Notes: generated by a model not told the origin, from the sequence alone. Shown: positions 1-6,259, numbered from the stretch's first letter. The stretch: DNA of 11,675 bases from Methanosarcina sp. UBA289 (GCA_002496565.1 DAKJ01000012.1:1-11675), one strand, 5' to 3'. A program made the numbers and translations.

Positions 1-81
1 ATACTGTCAAACTAAGGTTATAAAGAAAAAAAATCGTTATTTCCCAAGTGCGATGATAACTTATATTATGCCCAAAATATT

Positions 82-119
82 ATTTAGGAAAAATACAAAT
101 ATTTAGGGAAAATACAAAT
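82..119. repeat. 19-bp direct repeat, two adjacent copies
   Basis: Two immediately adjacent 19-nt units (82-100 and 101-119) beginning ATTTAGG and ending ATACAAAT differ at one position. They are followed by an 11-nt exact repeat TTTGCTTATTA at 120-130 and 135-145. The whole block lies directly upstream of the alpha/beta hydrolase gene, so it may be part of its promoter region. The repeats are seen; any regulatory role is inference. Confidence 0.8.
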
Positions 120-161
120 TTTGCTTATTATAGCTTTGCTTATTAGAGTATGGGGGATAAA

Positions 162-833
162 ATGAAAGAATTATCTAATATAGAAGAAAAAAGTAATGAA
201 GTCCAAATTCCAATTGGGCCAATCTATCTTAACGGGATCCTTGATATTCCCAAAGGAGCCAGGGGAATTGTTGTTTTTGCGTATGGTAGTGGGAGCAAAA
301 GCTCAAGTCCACATGACGAGTACATTGCACAGGAACTTAATAAAAGTGGTCTCGGAACTCTTTTACTCGATCTATTGACAGTAGATGAAGGAGGAATCGA
401 GATGTTAACACGTGACTCCCATTTTGATATAGAAATGCTTTCAATAAGGCTTATTGATGTAAGCAGATGGCTTTTAAATAGATCTGATACTAAAGGGCTT
501 AACCTGGGTTATTTAGGCACCAGTACAGTGACTCCAGCTGCAATAATAGCTGCAAGAGAGCTCAAGGATGTTGTAAAAGCAGTCGTATCTAAGGGAGGAC
601 GGCCTGACCTTGCTGAAGATGCCTTAATGTATGTAGAGGCACCTACTTTGTTTATTGTAGGCGGAACAGATGACGAAATAATAGATTATAATAAATGGGC
701 TTTAGAGAGAATGGTTATAGCAGATAAGGAACTTAAGATCATTCCAGGTGCTAGCAATCTTTTTGAAGAGCAGGGAACTTTAGAAGAAGTTGCTCATTTG
801 GCATGTAACTGGTTTAAAAAATATCTCCTATAA
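162..833 (+). CDS. Dienelactone hydrolase-like alpha/beta hydrolase, probably lacking the catalytic His
   Basis: Soluble alpha/beta-hydrolase-fold protein of the dienelactone hydrolase-like type; the substrate is unknown. I prefer the ATG at 162 (223 aa) over the ATG at 150 because a G-run at 152-156 is well placed as its ribosome site. Numbering from 162: the oxyanion-strand region is FAYGSGS, where the family usually has FAHGSGS. The nucleophile elbow is GYLGTSTV with Ser121, the VSKGGRPDLA strand follows, and the acidic residue lies in VGGTDD (Asp170/171). The last family motif, normally GATHLFEEPG, reads GASNLFEEQG, so Asn199 replaces the expected catalytic His. Length is normal for the family and the frame is intact, so this is a divergent member and not an obvious pseudogene. 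It is monocistronic and faces the CDF gene convergently. Family assignment is firm; activity is doubtful. Confidence 0.85.
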   Translation: MKELSNIEEKSNEVQIPIGPIYLNGILDIPKGARGIVVFAYGSGSKSSSPHDEYIAQELNKSGLGTLLLDLLTVDEGGIEMLTRDSHFDIEMLSIRLIDVSRWLLNRSDTKGLNLGYLGTSTVTPAAIIAARELKDVVKAVVSKGGRPDLAEDALMYVEAPTLFIVGGTDDEIIDYNKWALERMVIADKELKIIPGASNLFEEQGTLEEVAHLACNWFKKYLL

Positions 834-902
834 ATTAGGTAATGTTGGCTAATACAATAATCTATAGCACAATTTTTGGTCATGCATAAGTGGCTAGTTG
901 AT

Positions 903-920
903 ATTTTCGGGATATTTTTT
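903..920 (+). terminator. Possible T-tract terminator after the hydrolase gene
   Basis: The stretch holds ATTTTCGGGATA followed by six T residues, about 70-85 bp after the hydrolase stop. Archaeal RNA polymerase terminates at T-rich tracts, so this is a reasonable but weak candidate. I see no strong hairpin, and nothing else of note in 834-1000. Confidence 0.25.
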
Positions 921-1003
921 AAGTACTTTATTAGTTTATAAGATACCAACTATAATTTCCCATTGCACAAGATCTTACTATTGAAAGTTTGTCTTTATCG
1001 CAT

Positions 1004-1055
1004 TCTTTGTTCACTTTCTTTGTTCACTTTCTTTGTTCACTTTCTTTGTTCATTA
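1004..1055. repeat. 13-bp tandem repeat, four copies
   Basis: The unit TCTTTGTTCACTT occurs at 1004-1016, 1017-1029 and 1030-1042. A slightly altered fourth copy at 1043-1055 runs into the stop codon of the CDF transporter gene (1053-1055, minus strand). The unit length is not a multiple of three and the array lies mostly in the 3' untranslated region. Confidence 0.92.
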
Positions 1056-1988
1056 TTTCTTCGATTCAAAAATACATTCTGTTGCAGAACAAAACCCTTC
1101 GCTTTCCAGTTCAATTGTTGAATGCTCGATGTGATATTCCTCTAATTTGCTTTTAATAGATAGCCTCATCTTATCTGGTGTCTGTAGATATTTGTCTTCC
1201 ACAACAACATGAGCTGTTAAAAGATCGGTTTCTCCTTCCAGAGACCATATATGGAGATCATGAACCAATTTCACTCCTTCAACCGATAAGATAGATTCCT
1301 TAATTGCATCAATATCGATATTCTCAGGGACACCTTCTAGAAGAAGGTTAAGCGTTTCCTTTGCATTTTTAGAAACTCCCCATAATACAAAAATGGTGAA
1401 TCCTATTGTCATTATAGGATCAATAACGGGTTTGTCCCAGAACCTCATAATTATCGATCCGGTAAGCAGGGCTATCCATCCTAAAAGATCTTCTAGAAGA
1501 TGCCACGATAATACTTTCTCGCTCTGGCTCATCCCTTTCTTCAATCTTAAATATCCCAGTCCATTTATAGCAAGTCCAATAACTGCAATTAAAGCCATTC
1601 CATCAGCATTTACAGGCTCTGGACTGATCAGACGCGGGATTGCCTTGGTAAGTACAAACAACGACCCGGCTATAAGTACAATAATAGTAAATGTTGCAGA
1701 TAAGAGAGATAACCTTCGATATCCAAAAGTCATTTTACTGGTTGCAGGTTTTTTTGCTTCCCTCTCTGCGTACCAGGCTATTATTAACGCAAAACTGTCA
1801 GCAAAATCATGCAATGCATCAGCTATCAGTGCTAAGCTGTTTGTTAAGAATCCTCCTATCAATTCTATGACTGTAAAGAGTATGTTTAAAGCCGCAGCAA
1901 ATCCCACATTTTTTTCCCTATCACCCATAAATAGTTCATTAACTACGTTGTTGTTAAACCTTATGTTCCTCTGGAACTGAGAACTCAA
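1053..1988 (-). CDS. Cation diffusion facilitator (CDF) family heavy-metal transporter, Zn/Cd class
   Basis: Predicted proton- or potassium-coupled exporter of Zn2+, Cd2+ or similar divalent cations across the cytoplasmic membrane. The 311 aa begin at a TTG at 1988; the first ATG (1928, residue 21) is an alternative, and neither has a clear ribosome site. About six membrane segments span residues ~30-205. The two CDF metal-site motifs are present: HxxxD in the second helix (DALHDFAD, His60/Asp64) and HxxxD in the fifth (WHLLED, His163/Asp167), the His-Asp pattern of Zn/Cd-type members. The cytoplasmic C-terminal domain (~residues 215-311) carries HDLHIW, LTAHVV, a His-rich HIEHST and Cys300/Cys305, likely regulatory metal ligands. 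A TATA-like element near 2112-2119 and an inverted repeat over the predicted start suggest metal-dependent control. Family and metal class follow from known CDF motifs; the exact ion is inferred. Confidence 0.93.
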   Translation of the reverse strand: MSSQFQRNIRFNNNVVNELFMGDREKNVGFAAALNILFTVIELIGGFLTNSLALIADALHDFADSFALIIAWYAEREAKKPATSKMTFGYRRLSLLSATFTIIVLIAGSLFVLTKAIPRLISPEPVNADGMALIAVIGLAINGLGYLRLKKGMSQSEKVLSWHLLEDLLGWIALLTGSIIMRFWDKPVIDPIMTIGFTIFVLWGVSKNAKETLNLLLEGVPENIDIDAIKESILSVEGVKLVHDLHIWSLEGETDLLTAHVVVEDKYLQTPDKMRLSIKSKLEEYHIEHSTIELESEGFCSATECIFESKK

Positions 1989-2072
1989 ATTATTAAGGTC
2001 TGGAATCGTTCTTGATTTCTTAAAATGTCTGTAATGGAATTAATCAGCATTGAAAGGAACAAAATTGTCTGA

Positions 2073-2094
2073 TACAACAATCGAATATGTTGTA
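2073..2094. promoter_or_regulatory. Inverted repeat in the CDF promoter, candidate operator
   Basis: Perfect arms TACAACA (2073-2079) and TGTTGTA (2088-2094) flank an 8-bp spacer. The TATA-like element on the minus strand (about 2112-2119) places transcription start near 2089, so the repeat straddles the predicted start site. That is a typical location for an archaeal repressor site. The repeat is seen; the operator role is inferred. Confidence 0.5.
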
Positions 2095-2111
2095 ATTAAT
2101 TCAAATTTTGT

Positions 2112-2119
2112 TATTTATA
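2112..2119 (-). promoter_or_regulatory. TATA-like box of the CDF transporter gene
   Basis: Read on the minus strand, this AT block gives TTATAAAT. Transcription start would be expected about 26 nt downstream, near 2089, leaving a leader of about 100 nt to the TTG at 1988. It is a consensus-like match in AT-rich DNA, so confidence is moderate. Confidence 0.4.
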
Positions 2120-2160
2120 ATAAAAATAGAAAATATTTACTTGATATCTGGATCTGGGGA

Positions 2161-2179
2161 AATTATATCAGATATAATT
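2161..2179. promoter_or_regulatory. 19-bp perfect palindrome
   Basis: AATTATATC and GATATAATT form perfect 9-bp inverted arms around one central A at 2170. The site lies about 45 bp upstream of the CDF TATA-like box and 130 bp beyond the radical SAM stop. It could be an upstream control site or a 3' RNA element. No gene is seen in 1989-2309. Confidence 0.45.
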
Positions 2180-2309
2180 CAACCTAAGAAAACCCTTCAA
2201 CCTATGGCGACAGGATAGTATGGACTAATACAAGCAATTGAAGCTCGTATATTTACATGTATAATCTGTCTATTTCTACTATAACTCAAATTCTTACCAG
2301 CAAATCTGC

Positions 2310-3395
2310 TTACAGTCCTGCTTTCAGGAGTTTACTCTTAAAATAGTCCTTATTAATATTGGTTTTTCCAGGATAGCAACAGTAAGGGTTTTCAAATTTT
2401 GAATCCGTTGTAAAATAGCAGGCTCCTCTGCATCCTCCCCTACAAATAGCCCCTTTATCACAATCTTTACAGTTGCCTGTCAGCATATTAGTACCGAAAT
2501 TTCTATTATAAGCAAAATTGCCTTCTTTATACCAGATTGTAGATAAGGATTCTTCACGCAAGTTGCCTTCTATAAATTCATCCGAATAGAGGGATTCACA
2601 ACCTTTAACATTGCCTGTACTACCTATCCCTACAACTCTCAAACCTGCTTGGCATCCTGACCATGCGCAGATTGTCCCGAGCTGGCCTCTTAAGTAGAAT
2701 TCATTTTCATCAAAATATCCGATGTTGTCTCCTGCATAGATAGCAATCTTTTGTTCATTACGCTTTTCTCTAATAAATCGGGTAATTAGGGGTACTTTTG
2801 CAGGATCAAGGAGAAGACCCTTTTTATCAGCCATATTTCCCATCGGGTTAACGATCTGCATCTGCCAGAGCTTTATTCCCTTTTCTACAAGTAAATCGTA
2901 CATTAGCCATAGATCTTCAAAGTTTCTATCTATTAAACTGGTTACAACAGCTATAGGGATACCTTCTCTGTTAAGTATGTCAAAGGTTTCCATTATCTTT
3001 TCGAACGAAGTGCTTACATTTCTCATATCATTATGATTGTTTTCCATTCCGTCAAGAGAAATTCCTACGTTAGTTAATCTGGCATATTTTATCTGGGCAA
3101 TTTGTTCATCTCCAAGTAAAAGCCCATTAGTAATAAGATTTACACCAACTCCCTTCTCTGATAACTTCCTGGATATTTTTTCCCACCCTTCGTATAAAAA
3201 GACCTCTCCCCCAATAAAAGTTACCTGCTTGCATCCTAGATCTGCCAATTGTTCGGCTACATTAAGACATTCATCAACCGTGAGTTCGTTTTCTCTGGCT
3301 TTTCCTGCCACAGAACCGCAGTGCTTGCACCTCATATTGCATTTTAGTGTAAGTTCCCAAACACAGAATTCGGGTTTGTATTCATCTGGATTCAT
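2310..3395 (-). CDS. Radical SAM/SPASM domain protein, probable peptide maturase
   Basis: Predicted to bind three [4Fe-4S] clusters and to use S-adenosylmethionine radical chemistry, probably on a peptide. The open frame extends to an ATG at 3482, but I choose the ATG at 3395 (361 aa). It has a GGAG ribosome site 8 nt upstream (3404-3407), and a TATA-like box at 3492-3500 would start transcription near 3471, inside the longer reading. From 3395: the SAM-cluster motif CNMRCKHC (Cys19, 23, 26) and the GGE motif (62-64). The C-terminal SPASM set is Cys243, Cys248, then GNVKGC (Cys266), a CX2CX5CX3C run (Cys309, 312, 318, 322), Cys326 and Cys339/340. This complete SPASM pattern is typical of PqqE- and anSME-like enzymes and RiPP maturases. 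The 43-aa Pro/Tyr/Gly-rich peptide gene upstream on the same strand is a candidate substrate. No exporter or protease gene is adjacent. Confidence 0.92.
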   Translation of the reverse strand: MNPDEYKPEFCVWELTLKCNMRCKHCGSVAGKARENELTVDECLNVAEQLADLGCKQVTFIGGEVFLYEGWEKISRKLSEKGVGVNLITNGLLLGDEQIAQIKYARLTNVGISLDGMENNHNDMRNVSTSFEKIMETFDILNREGIPIAVVTSLIDRNFEDLWLMYDLLVEKGIKLWQMQIVNPMGNMADKKGLLLDPAKVPLITRFIREKRNEQKIAIYAGDNIGYFDENEFYLRGQLGTICAWSGCQAGLRVVGIGSTGNVKGCESLYSDEFIEGNLREESLSTIWYKEGNFAYNRNFGTNMLTGNCKDCDKGAICRGGCRGACYFTTDSKFENPYCCYPGKTNINKDYFKSKLLKAGL

Positions 3396-3491
3396 CTGTA
3401 TTACTCCGTATTCATAGAGCAATCTAATCAAAAATCTGTAAAATAGATTTGAGCATTTAGCGTGTTCTATTAATTTACACATTATTGAATG

Positions 3492-3500
3492 TTAATTTAT
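3492..3500 (-). promoter_or_regulatory. TATA-like box of the radical SAM gene
   Basis: The minus strand reads TTTATAAAT here. A start site about 26 nt downstream, near 3471, would exclude the ATG at 3482 and leave a ~75-nt leader before the GGAG-preceded ATG at 3395. The element is nearly symmetrical, so it could also serve the plus strand. Confidence 0.4.
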
Positions 3501-3506
3501 AAATAG

Positions 3507-3574
3507 TCTAAAAAAATAAAATATGGAGGATTGAATGCTAATATATTATCTAAAAAATTTAAAATATGGAGGAT
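3507..3574. repeat. Imperfect 25/26-bp direct repeat upstream of the radical SAM gene
   Basis: Copies at 3507-3531 and 3549-3574 share TCTAAAAAA, then AAAATATGGAGGAT, with a one-base length difference between these blocks. They lie just upstream of the radical SAM TATA-like box. Read on the plus strand, the first copy supplies a GGAGG site for a 14-codon frame (3535-3579), which I do not call as a gene. Confidence 0.7.
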
Positions 3575-3744
3575 ATTAATTTTTAATTTCTTTTTTTTAA
3601 TTAGGACTTCTGCATCTGTGAAACAAAATCAAGAACATATTATTTTTTAATATCAGTGTATTTTAATTATTTTGATCCTCTTTTTTGTTAACGATCTTTT
3701 TGCTACTGATTTTGTAGTTCAAATGCATAAGTTATACTTTATTT

Positions 3745-3876
3745 TCATTCTAGAGGCACACCATACAAAGGCCTGACCACACCATATATAGGAACAGGTC
3801 GAGGCTCAGCTATCGGTGGTATGTACACACACCCGCCCCCAGGGTATAAAATCAAGATGTTTTTACTAACAATCAT
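3745..3876 (-). CDS. 43-aa Pro/Gly/Tyr-rich small protein, candidate precursor peptide for the radical SAM enzyme
   Basis: I do not recognise this gene. It begins at the ATG at 3876, preceded by a GGTGA ribosome site (3881-3885) with a 4-nt spacer. An in-frame TAG five codons upstream fixes it as the only ATG start; it ends at TGA 3745. Residues 1-10 (MIVSKNILIL) are leader-like and hydrophobic. YPGGGC with the only Cys (Cys16) follows, then VYIPP, then a Pro-rich EPRPVP. The end is two tandem heptads, PIYGVVR (29-35) and PLYGVPL (36-42). Tyr residues fall at 11, 18, 31 and 38, two pairs each 7 apart. The island is GC-rich (49 of 90 bases in 3751-3840) against AT-rich flanks (21 of 90 in 3601-3690), which supports coding. 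It lies on the same strand, 349 bp upstream of the SPASM radical SAM gene. The open frame, ribosome site and composition are seen; the precursor role is inference. A small structural protein or gene remnant is possible. Confidence 0.55.
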   Translation of the reverse strand: MIVSKNILILYPGGGCVYIPPIAEPRPVPIYGVVRPLYGVPLE

Positions 3877-4148
3877 CGCTTCACCATCCTAATCATTTAT
3901 TTGGACTAAAACTGGATTGTATAATCATTATTATTCAAACAATATAATTCATATGGAATCTTAATTTAGAAACATATAATTCTTCCAATTATTGTTATAT
4001 TTGTTTAATTTATGTCTTATAGGTCTAATTGATTACGTACTTTACTAATTGGAACGTTCTAATTCATAGCTATTAAAAAAATAGAAAAACGAAATTATGT
4101 TGAAAATAAGGCTGGAATGTGAGCAAGGATAGCGCTATCAGGAACTTT
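3877..4148. other. AT-rich intergenic region upstream of the small peptide gene
   Basis: No convincing gene is seen on either strand; minus-strand ATGs open only 2-11 codon frames. Minus-strand TATA-like elements lie near 3918-3924 and 3941-3950 and could drive the 43-aa gene. An 18-bp near-palindrome, AATTGGAACGTTCTAATT, lies at 4047-4064 with one G-T mismatch, and a perfect 12-bp palindrome, GATAGCGCTATC, at 4128-4139. Confidence 0.6.
4073..4093 (-). terminator. T-rich terminator of the DUF2117-like gene
   Basis: On the minus strand, about 55 nt after the stop codon, the sequence runs TTCGTTTTTCTATTTTTTT. T-rich tracts are the usual archaeal termination signal. It is the only strong T-run between this gene and the 43-aa peptide gene, and suggests that they are separate transcripts. 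Confidence 0.45.
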
Positions 4149-5333
4149 TCAATACTCAAAAATAGTTTCAATAAAGGGCTCTGCAAGTTTCATTACATCT
4201 TCTTTAAAAGAGGATATGTCCTTTAAAACCGCAGAATTTTCGCCCCTTAAAAGCTCCTGTTTCAGTTTTTTACCCAGGATATCGTCATTTCCTGCTGCCA
4301 GCCTGAGCACGATAGAGCCAGGAAATATTTCAGTCCGACAAGTTAGCTTATCACAGTCTCCGTCCGTAATTCCGAGAATAGGAATCCCTAGCCTGGACAG
4401 GATGTCGCCTGCTATGGCTGTGGTGTCATCTCCCACGGTAACTGCAAGTTTGGCGTCACCAGCTAGTTCAAAAGTATCTTCGGCGGCATGGTCTATAAAT
4501 ACGACTCTTCCTGCTGCTGGTCTGGAAGAAAGACTTAATCCTCTGCCATGCGCCTTAAGTTTCCGGGCTTGCGGTGGAAAGGAATTTCCTCTTCTCAGAT
4601 CTCCGCTTTTTACCCAGGCTTTTGCAAGGTCTACAGGGTCTCTTTTTTCGTAATTATGAAGTTTTTCGAGTCCATGCTCTTTTATTTCTCCCCCTTCGAT
4701 TGCAACAATAAAACCATTTTCGGAGACTATGCTTACCTTGGAAGAAAAGGCTTTCCCGATTACGATCCCGTTCACCAGGATCTTTTCTCCAGGAAAGACG
4801 CCTGAAAGCTTACGTATAACCTGTATTTTACCTGTTACCGGGCAATTTTCTACTAAAACTGAATTTGGAACCCTCGAATTTCGAAGGGGTAAAGGGCTTT
4901 CAGTGGGAAGCCCTAAAATCTCAGAAAGCTTCTCAAGATATTCTCCGTATTCTTTGGCCTTTTTATTGAGAGGTATCAAAATTCCATTCGTATTTCCTGG
5001 GCTTTCAATCTGGATAAGAGGTTTCATCTCCGGCTCTCGAAGGCGTGCATAAACCATTTCTCCAAATACCTTCCCGGTCTCAACAGTTTTCCCCTTATTT
5101 AGAAGGCATACAAGGTCTGAGATTTCGAAAAGTGATTCAATGCAGGTACTTGGCTTCTGATGCCTACTTATATCTATAACGTTTTCAAGTCCTGCATCCA
5201 GGACAGCTACCTTTCCCATGGTTCCGCCAAGCCTTGCTTCGACTTTTCCCACGAAGGAAAGCTTTTCAAGGACTTTTTTCGTTTCTCCCGAATCAATTAC
5301 TTCGGGCCCGTGGATCACCAGACCAACTTTCAT
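4149..5333 (-). CDS. DUF2117-like conserved archaeal protein of unknown function
   Basis: Large soluble protein without signal peptide or clear membrane segments; it resembles the archaeal DUF2117 family, whose function is unknown to me. The frame is open to a TTG at 5444, with in-frame ATGs at 5432, 5414, 5393, 5360 and 5333. I choose 5333 (394 aa) because MKVGLVIHGPEVIDSG looks like the true family N-terminus. The ribosome-site evidence is poor there, and 5360 (GAGG 11 nt upstream) and 5393 (AAGG close by) remain possible. Visible blocks are the N-terminal HGPEVIDSG, ARLGGTMGKVAVLDAG, a central ILVNGIVIGKA, AHGRGLSLSSRPAAGRV, and the conserved-looking VGDDTTAIAGDILSRLGIP followed by GITDGDCD near the C-terminus. 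It is divergent from the UPF0173 hydrolase and shares a promoter region with 15-bp repeats. Gene certain, family probable, role unknown. Confidence 0.82.
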   Translation of the reverse strand: MKVGLVIHGPEVIDSGETKKVLEKLSFVGKVEARLGGTMGKVAVLDAGLENVIDISRHQKPSTCIESLFEISDLVCLLNKGKTVETGKVFGEMVYARLREPEMKPLIQIESPGNTNGILIPLNKKAKEYGEYLEKLSEILGLPTESPLPLRNSRVPNSVLVENCPVTGKIQVIRKLSGVFPGEKILVNGIVIGKAFSSKVSIVSENGFIVAIEGGEIKEHGLEKLHNYEKRDPVDLAKAWVKSGDLRRGNSFPPQARKLKAHGRGLSLSSRPAAGRVVFIDHAAEDTFELAGDAKLAVTVGDDTTAIAGDILSRLGIPILGITDGDCDKLTCRTEIFPGSIVLRLAAGNDDILGKKLKQELLRGENSAVLKDISSFKEDVMKLAEPFIETIFEY

Positions 5334-5464
5334 TTTCAGTCCGTTTGATGGAAGAAACATATTAACATAATCCTCTGTACAACTCTTTCTCATTTCCTTC
5401 TCTTTTTTTACCATAAATAATTGATAACTCATTATCGCTGACAATTATAGAAAAATAAATTACC

Positions 5465-5509
5465 GATAGCAAAATTATTGATAGCAAAACTAATGATAGC
5501 TAAATTAAG
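5465..5509. repeat. Three tandem 15-bp repeats in the divergent promoter region
   Basis: Units at 5465-5479, 5480-5494 and 5495-5509 all start GATAGC; the first two differ at two positions and the third is more diverged. They sit between the DUF2117-like gene (-) and the UPF0173 gene (+), so they could be iterated binding sites controlling either. The half-site GATAGC also occurs as a palindrome at 4128-4139. The repeats are seen; a regulatory role is inferred. Confidence 0.8.
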
Positions 5510-5566
5510 GATATTTAACTTTTTTATTGTTATATCTTGATAAATTAATGATTTTGAGGCAAAAAG

Positions 5567-6259
5567 ATGGCTGGCGTAAAGATCACCTGGCTCGGACATT
5601 CGGCTTTCTTGTTCGAAGCCGAAAAGAAGTTGTTGATTGACCCTTTTATTTCAGGAAACCCACTTGCTCCGTGCAGTCCTGAAGAACTGAATCCTGACAT
5701 AATAGCTGTGACTCACGGGCATAGCGACCATCTTGGAGATACTATCGAAATCGGAAAACGGACTGGCTGCCGGATAATTTCCATCCATGAGGTTGCAAAC
5801 TATATAAAATCGAAAGGGGTCTTTGCAGAGGGCATGAACAAGGGCGGTACAGTAAGTGTAGAGGGGATAAAGTTAACCATGACCGAAGCGCTCCATTCCT
5901 CCTCAATTGATGCTTCCGGCTTCAGCTTCGACGGCGGCTGCCCGGCAGGCTTCATTATCCGAATCAATGGACATTCCATCTACCATGCTGGAGACACCGG
6001 GGTTTTCGGGGACATGCAGCTCATAGGCGAACTTTACGAACCTGATATAGCCCTCCTGCCCATAGGCGACAAATTTACAATGGGTATAAAAGAAGCCACA
6101 AAAGCCGTAGAACTCATTCGGCCCAAAATCGTAATTCCCATGCATTACGGTACCTTTGATGTAATCAGTCAGGACCCTTTTGAATTCAAGAAAGTCGTTG
6201 AATCAAAAACTAATACAAAAGTTACTATTATGCAGCCAGGCCAGTCAATCGAACTCTAA
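5567..6259 (+). CDS. UPF0173-family metal-dependent hydrolase (metallo-beta-lactamase fold)
   Basis: Cytoplasmic binuclear-metal hydrolase of the UPF0173 group; the physiological substrate is not known. The 230 aa match the family length. Start ATG 5567 is supported by a TGAGG ribosome site (5555-5559) 7 nt upstream. The order of motifs is complete: N-terminal ITWLGHSAF, LIDPF (Asp25), the metal signature HGHSDH (His50, His52, Asp54, His55), His110 in TEALHSSS, YHAGDTG (His140, Asp143), and the terminal IPMHYGTF (His193). No key residue is missing. It is divergently transcribed from the DUF2117-like gene across a 233-bp region with three 15-bp repeats. The LarA-type gene that follows is 300 bp away with its own promoter, so this gene is probably monocistronic. 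Confidence 0.93.
   Translation: MAGVKITWLGHSAFLFEAEKKLLIDPFISGNPLAPCSPEELNPDIIAVTHGHSDHLGDTIEIGKRTGCRIISIHEVANYIKSKGVFAEGMNKGGTVSVEGIKLTMTEALHSSSIDASGFSFDGGCPAGFIIRINGHSIYHAGDTGVFGDMQLIGELYEPDIALLPIGDKFTMGIKEATKAVELIRPKIVIPMHYGTFDVISQDPFEFKKVVESKTNTKVTIMQPGQSIEL

Noticed and set aside
1393..1980. 195-codon plus-strand open frame
   Set aside because: It is antisense to the CDF transporter, whose motifs and helices are clear; no ribosome site or recognisable protein.
2258..2350. Plus-strand frame starting MYNLSIST
   Set aside because: No ribosome site, and it runs antisense into the 3' end of the radical SAM gene.
3821..3892. Plus-strand short frame starting MYTHPPPGYK, preceded by GGTGG
   Set aside because: The putative ribosome site is almost touching the ATG, the product is 23 codons or fewer and it is antisense to the better-supported 43-aa gene.
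4216..5052. Several plus-strand frames of 85-145 codons
   Set aside because: They are antisense to the DUF2117-like gene, have no recognisable motifs and overlap each other.
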